From: Juglans regia
Taxonomy: Eukaryota > Streptophyta > Magnoliopsida > Fagales > Juglandaceae
Length of the DNA stretch: 64,000 nucleotides
Assembly: GCF_001411555.2 (NCBI RefSeq)
Contig: NC_049916.1
Location: 5,084,001-5,148,000, forward strand
Direction of reading: 5' to 3'
Shown here: positions 21,265-32,729 of the stretch, one piece after another
How positions within the stretch are numbered: the first letter of the stretch is position 1
How the letters are laid out: every line of letters begins with the position of its first letter
The notes under the pieces: generated by a model
The model's input: only the letters and a program-made list of their open reading frames with translations
Database searches by the model: none
Told to the model about the DNA's origin: nothing
Made by a program: the position numbers and the translations under genes

Positions 21265-22806
21265 CTGAACCTTATCTTTACTCGGTTATTAGTACAACTC
21301 CCTGCAAGGCTCAAGACCAGCTCGCCTTCAGTACGTCGCACAGACCGCACTAAGCCCGCGGCCGCATCTGTCTTTCCGTTTTTCTTCCTCCATCAAACTC
21401 AAGGTAGATCATTGGATGCGTTGTGTTCGTCTCTACTTGATTTTTTGAGATTTTGGAGGTGATCTTGATTGGATTGTTGATTTTAATCTCTCTGTTTTCC
21501 CCTTTCTTTCTTTTTCTTTTCGGTGAATTGATGAACTTCGATCGAAATAATTGATCGTTGGTGGATCGAAATAATTTTCGGTGAATTGATGTACTAAATA
21601 TAATCGTAAAGTAGGTAAATATCGCGTAATTATTTTGAAAAGAATAAAGTTTATTATTAAAAAATTAATTTTTTACCTCTTACGTTATATTTATTTTTAA
21701 ACGTTAAATTTATACGTTATATTTATTTTTAAACGTTAAATTTATTTTTTTTAAAATGATTACGTGACAGTTGTAAATATCTTTTTTTTTTTAGAAATAT
21801 AATATAGATCTAAAATGTGCTATATTTTTTATTTATTTTTTATTTTTTAAATAATTAAGACAGTGATTATTAATGAATTTATATTTATTTTTTTAATGAT
21901 TGATAATGTTTAAAAAATACTTAAAAAAAAATAAGAAACACATTTGCGCTAGTGTACATATTTGGAATGCAATCTAGCATTGTGCTCTTTTTTTTTTTTT
22001 TTTTTTCTTTTTACATTTCGTTTTAAAATATTTTTTTTTCTGATTTATCTTTTTTTTTTAATTAACTATTTTATGTATAGTTTAATTTTATTATCTATTC
22101 CTTTCTAAACATTTATGTAATTCTTTTATTATTTTTGGAAAGAAAAACACTTCATCTATATGGAAGATTTTATAAAAACAAACTATAATAAGTTTAATTT
22201 TAATATAATTTGATATGATATGTAAGATATAAAATATAAAAAAATAAAACAAATAAAATAAACTAGCGGGTGCTAACTAGCGGGTGCTCCAGCCGTGAGC
22301 CATGGCTGTAGAGCCACCCCAATTATAAAAGTACTAGAACTTTTAATTTTTCAATAGAGACAATTTTCTTCAAATTAAATATACGCATGTAATCTTTTAA
22401 TTGGTTGACATGTGAACTTTGAGACAAGTGTTAATTAGTTGTGCTGTTAAAGGAGTTAACGGGGGAATGAATGGAATGATCTAGTTGTAAGTTTCGTTAA
22501 ATCTAGACTATGTTGATTTAATAATAATGATAATTACTATGTTGACCCTACTAAATCATGCAAATGAATGGCACCGTTGCGTTAACCTTTTATGATTTTG
22601 GCATGCATTAATTTTATAATTTTGGTACGTACCTAGACTTTTAATTGCACAATTCATGACAGTCGTGATCCTGAAATTGACAATTCATCATCGTGCCTAA
22701 ATCATGCAATTGGCTGTAGTTGACATTTGTTACCCCCAATTAATCCTTACAATTATATATCTTATTTAATTTGATCGATTGATAGGTCAATTTGGATTAC
22801 CAGACA
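21200..22806 (+). other. Putative 5'UTR exon and 5'UTR intron of the ADH-like gene
   Basis: A GC-richer segment at about 21265-21403 ends CAAACTCAAG followed by GTAGATC, a good splice donor at 21404. A matching acceptor, GATTGATAG at 22785, lies 21 bases before the ATG of coding exon 1. This would give a leader intron of about 1.38 kb. No protein-coding content is seen in between. The region holds a MITE copy (about 21592-21790) and poly(T) runs. It is an inference from splice consensus and position. Confidence 0.4.
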
Positions 22807-25800
22807 ATGTCGAAGAGCCACTCAAATATCATTACTTGCAAAGGTATGCCTAATATTAATCTAAGTAGAAGTTCCAAAAGATTGCGACCAATAGTACTAT
22901 TGGATATCTAAATTAAGAGGAATTCTATGCATTAGTTACTATTCATTTTCTCACTTTACATTTATAGTTTTTTTTTTCATAAGGTGTGTGAATGTTTTTT
23001 ATAGAGTGTGAGATAATGAATAGTGACTGATGAGAATTTTTTTTTCTAAATTAATACTTGTTGATGTGACATATTTTAATCGATTTTATGTGTCTATTAT
23101 TTCATTAGATAGTCTATTAAAATGTGTCACATCAAATAAGTGTGATTGAGATTTAAAATTGAAGAATATGATCGATCTTTCACTTAAGTCACTCTGATCT
23201 CTCTCGGATCCGGCCTAGATCTCTTTCACTCCATATTTTCATCATCGGTTAATCGTGGCAGCGGCGGTGTGTTGGGGTGTTGGGGAATCGGTGAAGGTGG
23301 AAGAGATACAAGTGGAGCCTCCAAAAACATCCGAAGTTCGTGTGAAAGTGTTGTATGCTAGTCTATGCCACACTGACATCTTATTCGGCAAAGGGATTCC
23401 AATTGTCAGTATCCCTTCTTTCTTGCTGAGTAATTTGTGTTTTGTGACTTTTGTCTGCTTCCGTTCCTGCTGCATATATGTATCCTATAATTTTCCCATT
23501 TTCACTACTTATATGTCGAACATCAATTTTATTATAATAAGTGACTATTTAACCGTAAATAATAACTTTTGTTGTTTTTTCGTTAAATCCGTTAAATCCT
23601 ATTTTATCGAAAGACTTTTAAGACATTTGACCATTTGACGTGTAGCTCTTTTGTAGAATTTAATGAAAGATCATGTTTTACTAAAAGGTCTTTAAGACCC
23701 TTGATCATTTGACGTGTAGCTCCCTTATAGAATTTAATAAATGATCATATTTTACCAAAATGTTCTTAATAGCTCTGGTGCGCACATGAATTGACTTTTC
23801 TTTTTCATGTCCTTTTTGTTTTGACAGTGTACTTATTTCTTTTCTTTTTGTTTCAAAATTTTTAAATAAAAAAAATTAAAATGACTTTACTCTTTAGAAC
23901 AGAAACGCTTTAGAGCATTCTTATTGTAAAATTCAACTTTAAGTAAATTTAACTAATAAAATACTTAAAACACTCAATATATATTATTAATTATTAATTT
24001 AATTAGAATATAATTAATATTTATATTTATATTTAATATTATTAATTTAATTATAATAGAATTATTATTAATATTTTAATTAGTAGAACTATAAAATGTG
24101 ATAAAAATAAAAATTAAAAAAACTATTAAATTAATAATATTTTATTATTATATAAAGAGTAAATAGATAATCCAATATGAATGCAGACCAACGCTCATAC
24201 TTCGCTGAAATTTAGATTTTTCTTATCTTATTTTTTGCCTTTATTTATTCTTGTATTTTCTTTTTCCAAATAAATAAACTACTATCTTTTTCATTTTTTT
24301 TATTTATTTAAATCATTAGTGCACCCGGGGGCTAACGCACCCATGGTCATTCCCTAGTATAAACATACGTACCAATTATTATAGATTGAATAAAAAAAAA
24401 AAGTCAAAACACTAATATTTTTTCTATGATGCTAGTTGATATATATGAAAGTTTTAAGATCAACAGTATATTGAGTATGTTAATAAGCAAACTAGTAAAT
24501 ATATTTTTTAAACTTTTTTCTTAAAATCTTTTTTTTTTCCTCGTTGATAAAAAAAATTCACAAAAATAAATTTAAAAATTGACGTGGCTTGATGTGATAT
24601 GTCAAATTGTAAAGTTACTTTTATTCTAATATATCACATGAAATCACCTCAATTTACAAGTTTACCTAATCTTTTTGGTTGTAGTACTTCTAAAAGAAAA
24701 AAAGAAATTCCTTTGGGTAAAAGTGTTTGACATTGTTAATTCCTTCTTGTTCTACAGCCTATTTTCCCTCGAGTTTTAGGACATGAAGGTGTTGGGTAAG
24801 CTCTCGTTTTAACTTCATTGCCAATAACTACGACAAACAAATTGGATAGACGGCCTTTGATCGTCTTGCACTTTCTTACTTTTCTCGAAGTGAAAAAGTC
24901 ACTTCATCTATAAGTGGTCTGAATATTGCATGCAGCGTGGTAGAGAGTGTTGGCGAGGAAGTAGCAGATCTCAAAGAAGGAGATCTTGTCATTCCAACCT
25001 ACATCGGAGAGTGCAAAGACTGTGAGAACTGTCTGTCAGGGAAGACCAACTTGTGCCTCAAATTCCCACTACCCATAAGTGGTCTGATGCGCGATGACAC
25101 TTCGAGAATGTCTGTAAGAGGCCAGAAACTGTACCACGCATTTACCTGCTCGACATGGTCGGAGTACACGGTTGTTAATGCTAATTATGTTGTCAAGATT
25201 GACTCAACCATACCTCTACCACATGCTAGCTTCTTATCATGTGGATTCTCCACTGGATTTGGGGCTGCATGGAAGGGAGCTGGGGTTGAAAAAGGATCTA
25301 GTGTTGCTGTTCTCGGTCTTGGCGCTGTTGGATTAGGGGTATGTACTACATGCATGACTTTTGCTTCGTCGGGATAAATACACTTTGCATTTCAAACTAT
25401 TAAAACAGACACGTTGCATATTCAAAGTATTAAAACAGACACATTTCTATCCTTTTGTCCTGAAAATACAAGAGGAAGAAAGAAAAAACCCTTAGAACCC
25501 CTTATCTTTTGTTCTTTGTTCTTTCAAAATTTGATGAGCGAGCAAGTTGGAAATCATGCTTTCCTTTGTAAATCGCAGGTCATAGAGGGGGCAAGAACAC
25601 AGGGAGCAACAAAGATAATTGGAATTGACAAAAATGGGGGAAAGAAAAGAAAGGGAGAAGCTTTTGGAATGACCGACTTTATAAACCCTGAAGAATATGA
25701 TCATAAATCTGTCTCGGAGATGGTGAAAGAATTAACAGGCGGAATGGGTGTGGACTATTGCTTTGAGTGCACAGGGGTGGCACGCTTGGCTAATGAAGCC

Positions 25801-28800
25801 CTCCTTGCCACAAAAATGGTATATATGTCTATTATAAATTCAAGTTTTAAATTTAATCAAAATAAATATCTTTTTATATATATTTTTATTTTACAACACA
25901 CATATTTAATTTTTAACCTTTTGTTGATCATGGTGGTGCTTGGTGAGAAGGGAAAAGGACAAGCAATGGTAATTGGTGCAGGAACTCATGCAAATGTGGA
26001 GATCAGTTGCGTTGCCCTCATGCTAGGTGGGGCTTTGAAGGGTTCCATTTTTGGAGGTCTCAAAGCCAAAACTGACCTACCTGTTATAGTCGACAAATGC
26101 AAAAACAAGGTGAGTTCTGACTAACAAAGAGTTACTAATTAAATACGCATTTATATAGAATTTTTTTATATATTTATCCAAATATTCAAACATCTTTTAA
26201 TTGACAACCGCATAAAATTCAAGAAATGGCATGCAATAATATTAATAAAGAATAATAAATTATTCTTATATTCATTTAGTTTTCAGTTTGTAAAAACCTA
26301 AAATATACAAAATGAATATTATTAATGCTTAAAAATAGCGCAACAGGCCAAAATGGGAGAAATAGTACTTTTTAGCCCGTTGAGACTATTCAAGTTTCGT
26401 CTGAGATGTGGTGTGGAGCCTCCGACAATGGTCCTGTGCGGTTGTACGGTATTGATGTGTACATCAATGATAGTAAATGGAAAGTAAATATACAGAAAAA
26501 ATAAAAGAGAGGGAGACATTCAGATTTACATGGTTCGGCATAATGCTTATGTCCATAGGGGTTTTTTTTTGGAGGGGGGGGAGAGAGAGATAATCCACTA
26601 TAATATTCTTGTTTTATAGTCTCTCATCTTCATTGTAAAATGGAGATTAGAGCTCTATCCTAGTGGAAAAATGTTGTCATTGGTGTCTTTTGTTGTGAAG
26701 TTGAAGAAGTTAAGCCGTAGTCTAGCCAAAAAGTCATCTTCCCCAAGCGGAAAGTTGAAGTATGGCCCCTTTATCCTATGCCACTCTCTTGCTTTATGTC
26801 CAATCTTCACTTTTTCTCCTGATACATTTCCCCTTCTCAGCCTTTTGTCCCGTCCTTTTTCCTTTCTCATTTCCTTCCCGATGAAATCCCCCCTAGGGTT
26901 GGTTAAAACACATTATGGGTCTAAGATATTTTATCCCCTCCAGTTGCTCGCGATTCTTACAGTTAATTCACTTCGCCTAGGATATTTTATCCCCTCCAGT
27001 TGCTCGTGATTCTTACAGTTAATTCGCTTTGAAAGAAAGTCTTGAGAATCTTTAAGATAAAATATACGACATAGATGTAGAAATCCATAGTAATTCGTAG
27101 AAAAATAAACTCGAGGAGCATGGCCCTGGCTCTAGTTGTCCATTTTGCTTGCATAGAGTGATGAAGATTTCCAAGCACGAGGCTAGGCAGGAGTTGGGCT
27201 TGATCATGTAGTATGCGAGGGCAGAGTTTGGTTTTAGCAGGAGATAAGCTTGACCGCATAGAGTGCAAGTGCAAAGTTTGACTTTGGCAGGAGATGTATT
27301 CGACTACGTAAGGTGTGAGCACGGAGCTTGGCCTCGGTGGGAGATGGGCTCGATCGCATGAGGTGTGAGAACAGAGCTTGGCTTTGGTGGGAGAGGTACT
27401 CGACAACATAAGGTGTGAGCATGGAGCTCGACTTTTATGTGCGGGAGAGTGGTCGGGTAGTTGAGTGACTTGCCCGCCTACTCGAGCGCCTGGAAGGCAG
27501 GGGTTCCTGACCTTTCCCACCTATTAACTCATTATAAAAGTGGTGATAAGCCAGGTAGTCAAAAGACTAGACCCGTCTCTTTGGCGTGACAGAGGTCGAG
27601 CAGTTTGTAAGACTAGACTCACCTTTTAGACCCTCGTAGACGTGAGGGAGGTTGAGAAGTTCGTAAGACTGGGCTCGCCTCGTTGTTGTGGCAGAGGTCT
27701 AGCAATTTGTAAGATTGGACTCGCCTTATTACCGTGACGAAGGTCGAGCAGTTCGTAAGACTGGACTGGCCTCATTGACTCTCACGGGAAGGTAAGTAGT
27801 CGGTCCATTCGTCTGCATGAACATCTGTTGTTGTCGAAAAGCATTATACTCATCCAACATTTTTGTTTTTTATGGTGGTGAATTTTTCTTTTTCGATGTG
27901 AATTGCTATTAACATTTATATTTTGCCGTCAGTATTAGAGTTTGTTTGTAGTAACCTACTCAAAGTGGTCAGGGAGCTCGTCGACCCCCTGGGTTCACCT
28001 TAGGCGGTAGTTGAACCTGTCGACTTGTTCCCATAGGTAACCCACGCAAGGCAGTTGTGGAGTTTGGAGGCACGTTAACTCCAAAGGCTCGTTCTTGAAG
28101 GTAACCTATTCGCAGAGGTTATGGCACGAGTGCAGACACCCCGCTTTTGCTAGTGGACATGTCATCCCAGGAGTAACGTCGGGCAGTGCGTAAGACTGAA
28201 CCTGCACTCCGTTGTGAGAGGGGCTGAGTAGCCTGGAGACTAGACTCACCTCTTTAGCCTCGCGAGGGAGGCAAGTAGTCGGGCAGTTCGTAAGATTGGA
28301 CTCGCATCATTGACTCTCGTAGACGTGAGGGAGGCTAAGCAGTTCATAAGACTGAACTCGCCTTGTTGTTGCGAGAGAGGTCGAGCAGTTCGTAAGACTG
28401 GACTCACCTCGTTGATCGTGTTACAGAAGCCAAACATGTTAGTGTAGATAATTTCCAATCACAAGGTGAGATCTGCACACCTGAATCATCCAGTTTGCAG
28501 TATGATGAAAGTTTGAGGCGTGTCGGTGAGGCCAATGAGTAGTCATGTTTTGGAGATGACAAAGGTCCAGGGTGCTCGCTTGCATGTTAATGCCAAGAAA
28601 TCAATTCTGATGGAGACATGTTGGGACATCCGAGCTGTGTCCGAGTGGGGCTATGTATATGGTGTTTTGCGCCAAAGGAACCAATTTTGTTGGTAAAAAT
28701 GAAATTCACATAAATGTAGAGAGAGACAAATCGGGGCGTTTTAGCCATCGTAGCTGATTTTTGCTTGACTGACGTTGTTCGCAGCTGGTTGTTGTTTCTT

Positions 28801-30249
28801 CTCTTTCTTGTTCTTCTTTTCCCATTCTCTTTTTTTCAATATTTTTTATTTATTATTTTTTTTAGACAGCTTGTCCGACATATGCTATGCAGTTTTGAAT
28901 AGGGATGTACAAAAATCGACGAGATCAGTCGTCACCGATGCGAACCGACCACAGGAGTTTGGAACTGGCCGGTTGGCCGACAATATAAAATTAAGGAAAC
29001 CGACACCGGCCAGTTCAGTTTCAGTCTGATCTAAACCTAAGCCGTCGAACTGGCTGATTATAAATATATATATTTATATAATACGTGTATAAAACGACAC
29101 CATTTCACTTACTTAAGTGAAACGCCATCGTTTTAAGTGAAACCGCGTCGTTTTAGTTATGAGTTTTATAAAAAAAAAAAAAGGTGAAATGCCGTTGTGT
29201 AATCATGAGAGGAAGACACTTAGATTTATGTGGTTCGGCATAATACATACGTACACAGGATGTTTGGGGGTGGGAGGGAGGAAGAATCCACTATAATATA
29301 TTTGTTTTATAGTCTCTCATAATCTCTCATGCTATTGTACAATGGAGATTAGAACTGTGTCCTCTAGTGGAAAAATGTTGTCCCTCGTGTCTTTTGTCGA
29401 AAGGTTGAAGAAGCTAAAGCCATAGTCTAGCCAAAAGTTATCTGCCCCAAGCCCACTGGGAAAGTTGAAGCGTGGCCCCTTTATCATTTGCCCCTCCCTT
29501 GATTTATGTCACATCTTCACTTTTTCTCTTGACACTCTACCCCTTCTCAGCCTTTTGTCCCTTATTTTTTCATTTCTCACTTTCTTCTTGATGAGATCCT
29601 CCCTTAGGTTAGGCCTTGAAACTCATTATGCGTAGACATTTTATTCCCTCCAAATATGAAATTAAGTTCCTTCTTTATATTTTATCTTTTTCATTTATTT
29701 CAAATATATATATATATATTTGTTTTTCTATTTAACAAAAGGAAAATGTTAGTTGAATCTATAAAAGTGATCGATTGACTTTTTTATTTTTTTTTACTTA
29801 ATAATTAAGAAAGTTAATATTAATGAATTGATATTTCATTTTCTATTTTTAAAAATGTTTAAAGAAATATAAAAAATGATTCAAGAAAAAGAAGAAAAAA
29901 AATAAAACAAGTACATTTGCATTTATCGGCTGTAATCTTTAGTCGAATTATCGATTTCTGTAGCACTACTCTTAACAAAATGTTTGCACTGATAAGTAAA
30001 ACTCATGTTAAACAGAAAAATAGAGAAAATGGAAAATCTTTAGGAGACTCAAAACGTACTGAGCATAAAGAAAATAAGATGCGTGCGTGTGCATATATAA
30101 ACTATATATTTGAAAAATGGTGCTGTACTCTACTGCAGGAAATCCAACTTGATGAACTTTTGAGTCACGAAGTTCCACTGCAAGATATAGATAAAGCATT
30201 TGTGCTATTGAAAAATCCTGATTGTGTGAAGGTCCTTATCAAGCTTTGA
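22807..30249 (+). CDS. Zinc-containing alcohol dehydrogenase-like protein, seven coding exons
   Basis: A medium-chain dehydrogenase of the plant ADH-like group, expected to oxidise alcohols or reduce aldehydes with NAD in the cytosol. Coding exons are 22807-22843, 23262-23404, 24758-24795, 24936-25338, 25579-25818, 25951-26109 and 30139-30249. All introns are GT-AG. The joined length is 1131 bases, or 376 residues, the usual size. Catalytic zinc ligands are visible: Cys in CHTD, His in LGHEGVG and Cys in [10 protein letters not shown]. The structural zinc lobe [15 protein letters not shown] has the normal spacing. The Rossmann loop is [10 protein letters not shown] and the NAD-selecting Asp is in IIGID. 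The first exon encodes only [12 protein letters not shown] plus one base. The exon 6 acceptor could instead be three bases earlier. The last intron is 4.0 kb and full of repeats. No disabling mutation is seen. Which alcohol is used cannot be told. Confidence 0.9.
22915..23040. repeat. Foldback MITE in ADH-like intron 1
   Basis: GTTACTATTCATTTTCTCAC at about 22938 and GTGAGATAATGAATAGTGAC at about 23008 are near-exact inverses separated by about 50 bp. This is a compact hairpin-forming insertion. Confidence 0.65.
23910..24190. repeat. MITE-like element in ADH-like intron 2 (GAGCATT family)
   Basis: It begins TTAGAGCATTCTTATTG and ends AATCCAATATGAATGCAG around an AT-rich centre, matching the family at 6368 and 10420. 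Confidence 0.5.
24480..24695. repeat. MITE in ADH-like intron 2 (family shared with 36940-37115)
   Basis: The series CACAAAAATAAATTT, ATTGACGTGGC, GATGTGATATG and TATCACATGAAA with its inverse CAATTTACAAG also occurs at 36940-37115 (ATTGACGTGACATG, GTATCATATGAAACC). Ends are weakly inverted. It is a short non-autonomous element. Confidence 0.55.
27165..27430. repeat. Minisatellite 1, about 60-bp units, in ADH-like last intron
   Basis: About four units carry GAGCTTGGC...GGTGGGAGATGGGCTCGA..GCAT.AGGTGTGAG. Boundaries fall near 27180, 27240, 27300, 27362 and 27425. Because the unit is near a multiple of three, an artefactual minus-strand ORF runs through it. It is much more GC-rich than its surroundings. 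Confidence 0.75.
27545..28425. repeat. Minisatellite 2, GCAGTTCGTAAGACTGGACTC units, in ADH-like last intron
   Basis: The word GTAAGACT(G/A)GACTCGCCTC and its variants occur at least eight times: near 27608, 27664, 27709, 27757, 28190, 28290, 28348 and 28392. It is usually preceded by GAGCAGTT and followed by a CGTTG..GTG...GAGGTCGAG linker, with a spacing of 45-60 bp. A non-repeated gap of about 400 bp separates two sub-arrays (27545-27800 and 28180-28425). The motif includes a GTAAG splice-donor-like core. Confidence 0.8.
28903..29180. mobile_element. hAT-like end/subterminal region
   Basis: AGGGATGTACAAAAATCG opens a GC-rich stretch with CCGGTTGGCCG/CCGGCCAG repeats. It is followed by several AAACG.C..CGTTTTA words (AAAACGACACC, CGCCATCGTTTTAAG, CGCGTCGTTTTAG). 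This is characteristic of plant hAT derivatives. No opposite end was identified. Confidence 0.45.
29740..29935. repeat. AT-rich MITE, family 'AATAATTAAGAAAGTTAAT'
   Basis: Same internal words as at 12790-12990 (TTAATAATTAAGAAAGTTAA, TTTTTAAAAATGTTTAAAG). It lies in the last ADH-like intron, close to exon 7. Confidence 0.45.
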
Positions 30250-30349
30250 TTGATCTCATCGACAATAAGATCGTCAGAGTTGGGATTCATTCAATGAATA
30301 ATAAAAGTGTTGTAATAAAAAGTTAACGCTCGAGATATCCTTATTATTT

Positions 30350-30530
30350 ATGAGTAATTCTACAAATAACTGTGAAGTGTGTAAATGTCGTGTAATTCCT
30401 TTAAAAAAGAGTGAGGTCTACTATTAAAAAATTAATTTTTTTCATGTGGATCTTATATTTTATTCATTTTTTTTAAATGATTACGCATTGGTTACATAAA
30501 TCACAATCGCAATTATCTTTTCACATTATT
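30350..30530. repeat. Foldback MITE copy, just 3' of the ADH-like gene
   Basis: Contains GTGTGTAAATGTCGTGTAAT, TTTAAAAAAGAGTGAGG, ATGTGGATCTTATATTTTAT and GATTACGCATTGG, matching the family at 11935 and 20885. It lies about 100 bp after the ADH-like stop codon and may overlap its 3' end. Confidence 0.55.
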
Positions 30531-30632
30531 TATAGCACTCAATATTTCTTCAATGTGGATTTAATTTTTCTATTGGATGTAAGCTATTGAATTCTGTATT
30601 TCCCCACTCTCAGATTGTCTCATTTGAGTTCT

Positions 30633-31163
30633 TGCTAGGTCAAATATTCCCTTAAGGGAATCGGACCAAAACTCACTTTATTAGGGTCCATTGGCTCAAG
30701 GGCCACAACCCATCCAATAGTCGCCAAAATCGCAACCGCCAAAAGATATGAGTGTTGAATTTGAACCCAACCGTCATTAATAAGGGTTTAATGAAATAAC
30801 AGATTGCGAGATAAATTAATGGCCTTCCAGCACGATACTCGCTCGCAATACTTATCCTCCAACATGATACTTGCCCACAATACTTACCCTCCAACATAGT
30901 GCTCACCCACTTCCCACATTAAGGACTAAAAGGAGTCAAACCGAAAGACAAGTCTTACCAAATAAGAATAACCGACCCATATAAGTAGGGATCGTGGTAC
31001 TTACCAAAAGAGTGATTAAAAAGTACAAAATAAATAGGATACACACTTTGCTATCAGTGATTTTGGCATAAGAGGTGTCCTTCACCACCCCGAACCACTT
31101 TCAATTCTTTGGTTGCAGGTTGCTAATGATTCTTGCGGGAAATTTGAAACACGTCCACAACAC
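30633..31163 (+). repeat. Left LTR of the Tat-like element
   Basis: It matches 36293-36820 throughout: AGGTCAAATATTC near the start, AACTCACTTTATTAGG, AATGGCCTTCC, GGATACACACTTTG and CTTTCAATTC..TGGTTGCAGG near the end. It is followed at 31164 by TTGGCCTTGTCTTTGGGATC, which stands where a primer-binding site should be. Confidence 0.8.
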
Positions 31164-31283
31164 TTGGCCTTGTCTTTGGGATCTTTGGAGATTCAACATG
31201 CTATTCGTATGCATGCAACGACACATTCTCAAGCAACCTGCAATCAAGAAGCAATGACAATAAGCAAATAGGCAAAATTCTGG

Positions 31284-32460
31284 ATGGAGGGAAGGTTCGT
31301 AGGTTTGGAAGAAAGACTGAGGAGAATCACTTTAGAGATGGAGAGTCTCCAACTCGAAAATGAAGCTCTGAGGAAAAAAAAAAGTGCGAGTTCTAGAGAA
31401 GACGATGCACCAAGCCATAAAGAAGAGAAGAGAAAAATGCACCATGACCTACGCAACCTCACAGACAAATATGAGGAAATGGTCAACCACATATTCAATA
31501 GCACGAATCTGCCCTACAGCACAGAGATAATGGTGGTGCCACTCTTGCCTAAATTCAAAATTTTGCAAATCATATTATACAACAGATCTAAGGGTCCCAT
31601 CGAACATATGGAGACGTTCAAAACCCACATGACCCTCCACAGTTTCTACAGGAAAATCGTGTGTCAAGCTTTCCCTTTAACCCGAAAGGAGTAATGAGAG
31701 GACGATTCGAAGCTTTATAGCCGGGTTCCATTAATAGTTTTAAGGAGTTGGACAGAAAATTCTTTACTCAGTTCCTGGCCAGAAGACGTAAAAGGCGGCT
31801 AGTTGTGTGCATCCTAACTGTCAAGCAGCAGGAGGACATAAGTTTGAAGGCTTCAAGGTTCAACAAAGAGTGCATGACAGCAGATAATCAAGACGAAAAA
31901 CTCATGCTGGCATCACTCCTAGCAGGCATCTAGCCCAGAAACCCTTTCATGGCGAAACTAGTGAGAAAAACTCTAACAACATTGCAAAAGTTTATGGAAG
32001 GTCAAATGACCATTTGGATTCAGAGATGAGTTGAGATAATTTGTAAATAGTAGTGAGATTTGTGAGTTGAAATTTGTGAATAGTAGTGAGATGAGTTGAG
32101 ATCCCAATCCAAATCGGCTCGTCAGCACCGAGAATGCTATCAGGGCTTTGACTGACCCTAGAAAGTCTTAGTTGGAGTAAGCAGAGAGTAGGTTGAAAGA
32201 AGCAAGTGACGAGAAAGTTCAAGAGAATGAATAGAAGGTGAGGAAAGGCCAGTACAATAAAATGAAGGATGATGCGCACCCTCCAGGAATCAGAATTTGA
32301 GGTTAACGCATTCGAGTTTGAATGTGCAAATAGGGAGTGGGAAACATGCGTAGAATAATGGAAACCGCAGGAGAACCTGCCGCTACTGCACCTACCACAA
32401 CATGGAAGGGCACCGAACGGAAGACTAGCACTCCCTAAAAGTAGGATAGAGACAATGTGG
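31284..32460 (+). pseudogene. Tat-like gypsy gag remnant
   Basis: The first open segment, 31284-31694, starts MEGRFVGLEERLRR, continues through a charged coiled-coil-like stretch (residues 5-75), and then reaches a conserved gag block: STEIMVVPLLPKFKILQI, RSKGPIEHMETFKTHMTLH. After a frame change the block continues at about 31730-31935 (FKELDRKFFTQFLARRRKRR, LTVKQQEDISLKA). A MITE is inserted at 31995-32115. A zinc-knuckle-like CRYCTYHNMEGHRTED is read at about 32374-32425, with its last Cys position replaced by a stop. It is broken by several stops. Confidence 0.75.
31995..32115. repeat. MITE (TTTGGATT...GATGAGTTGAG) inserted in gag
   Basis: CATTTGGATTCAGAGATGAGTTGAGATAA at the left and GTAGTGAGATGAGTTGAGATCCCAATCCAAAT at the right bracket repeated GTAGTGAGAT words. 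It interrupts gag homology, so it inserted after the gypsy element. Confidence 0.7.
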
Positions 32461-32729
32461 GACAATAGGGAGCAAAAGCGATTGGTCGCCCAACATTCTT
32501 CACGTTTGAGACAACCGTCCAATAGAGGGCAAAAACGAAACCAACTGTCTCAAAGAAGCGAAAGCCCAAAGCAAAGAAGGACTGTACGAGGAAGTCCCGA
32601 AGGTGCTCCTCGCCAAAGTCCCAACATAAACAATGCGCCCCTTGGAGAAATTTGAACAATAATGGGAGAATTCGTAGGAAGCGGTTCAATATCCTCCAAT
32701 AGAAAGGCGCATGCTTAGAAGGCTAGATA

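Larger units (their letters stand above)
26330..29660. mobile_element. Retroelement-like insertion in the ADH-like last intron, long direct repeats
   Basis: A block of about 450 bp at 26510-26955 (from GAGACATTCAGATTTACATGG, including GTGGAAAAATGTTGTC and CCCCTTCTCAGCCTTTTGTCC) recurs at 29205-29655 in the same orientation (GAAGACACTTAGATTTATG... CCCCTTCTCAGCCTTTTGTCC). About 2.2 kb lies between the copies. Two direct repeats around a non-coding interior suggest a non-autonomous LTR element. No primer site, gag or pol was recognised, so duplication by another route is possible. The interior contains two minisatellites and part of an hAT-like element. Confidence 0.5.

Noticed and set aside
23255..23638. 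127-codon ORF taken as a stand-alone gene starting at GTG
   Set aside because: Only 23262-23404 is an exon; the rest is intron 2, and the true start is in the 37-bp exon at 22807.
26987..27520. 177-codon minus-strand ORF
   Set aside because: It runs along minisatellite 1, whose unit length keeps the frame open; no domain.
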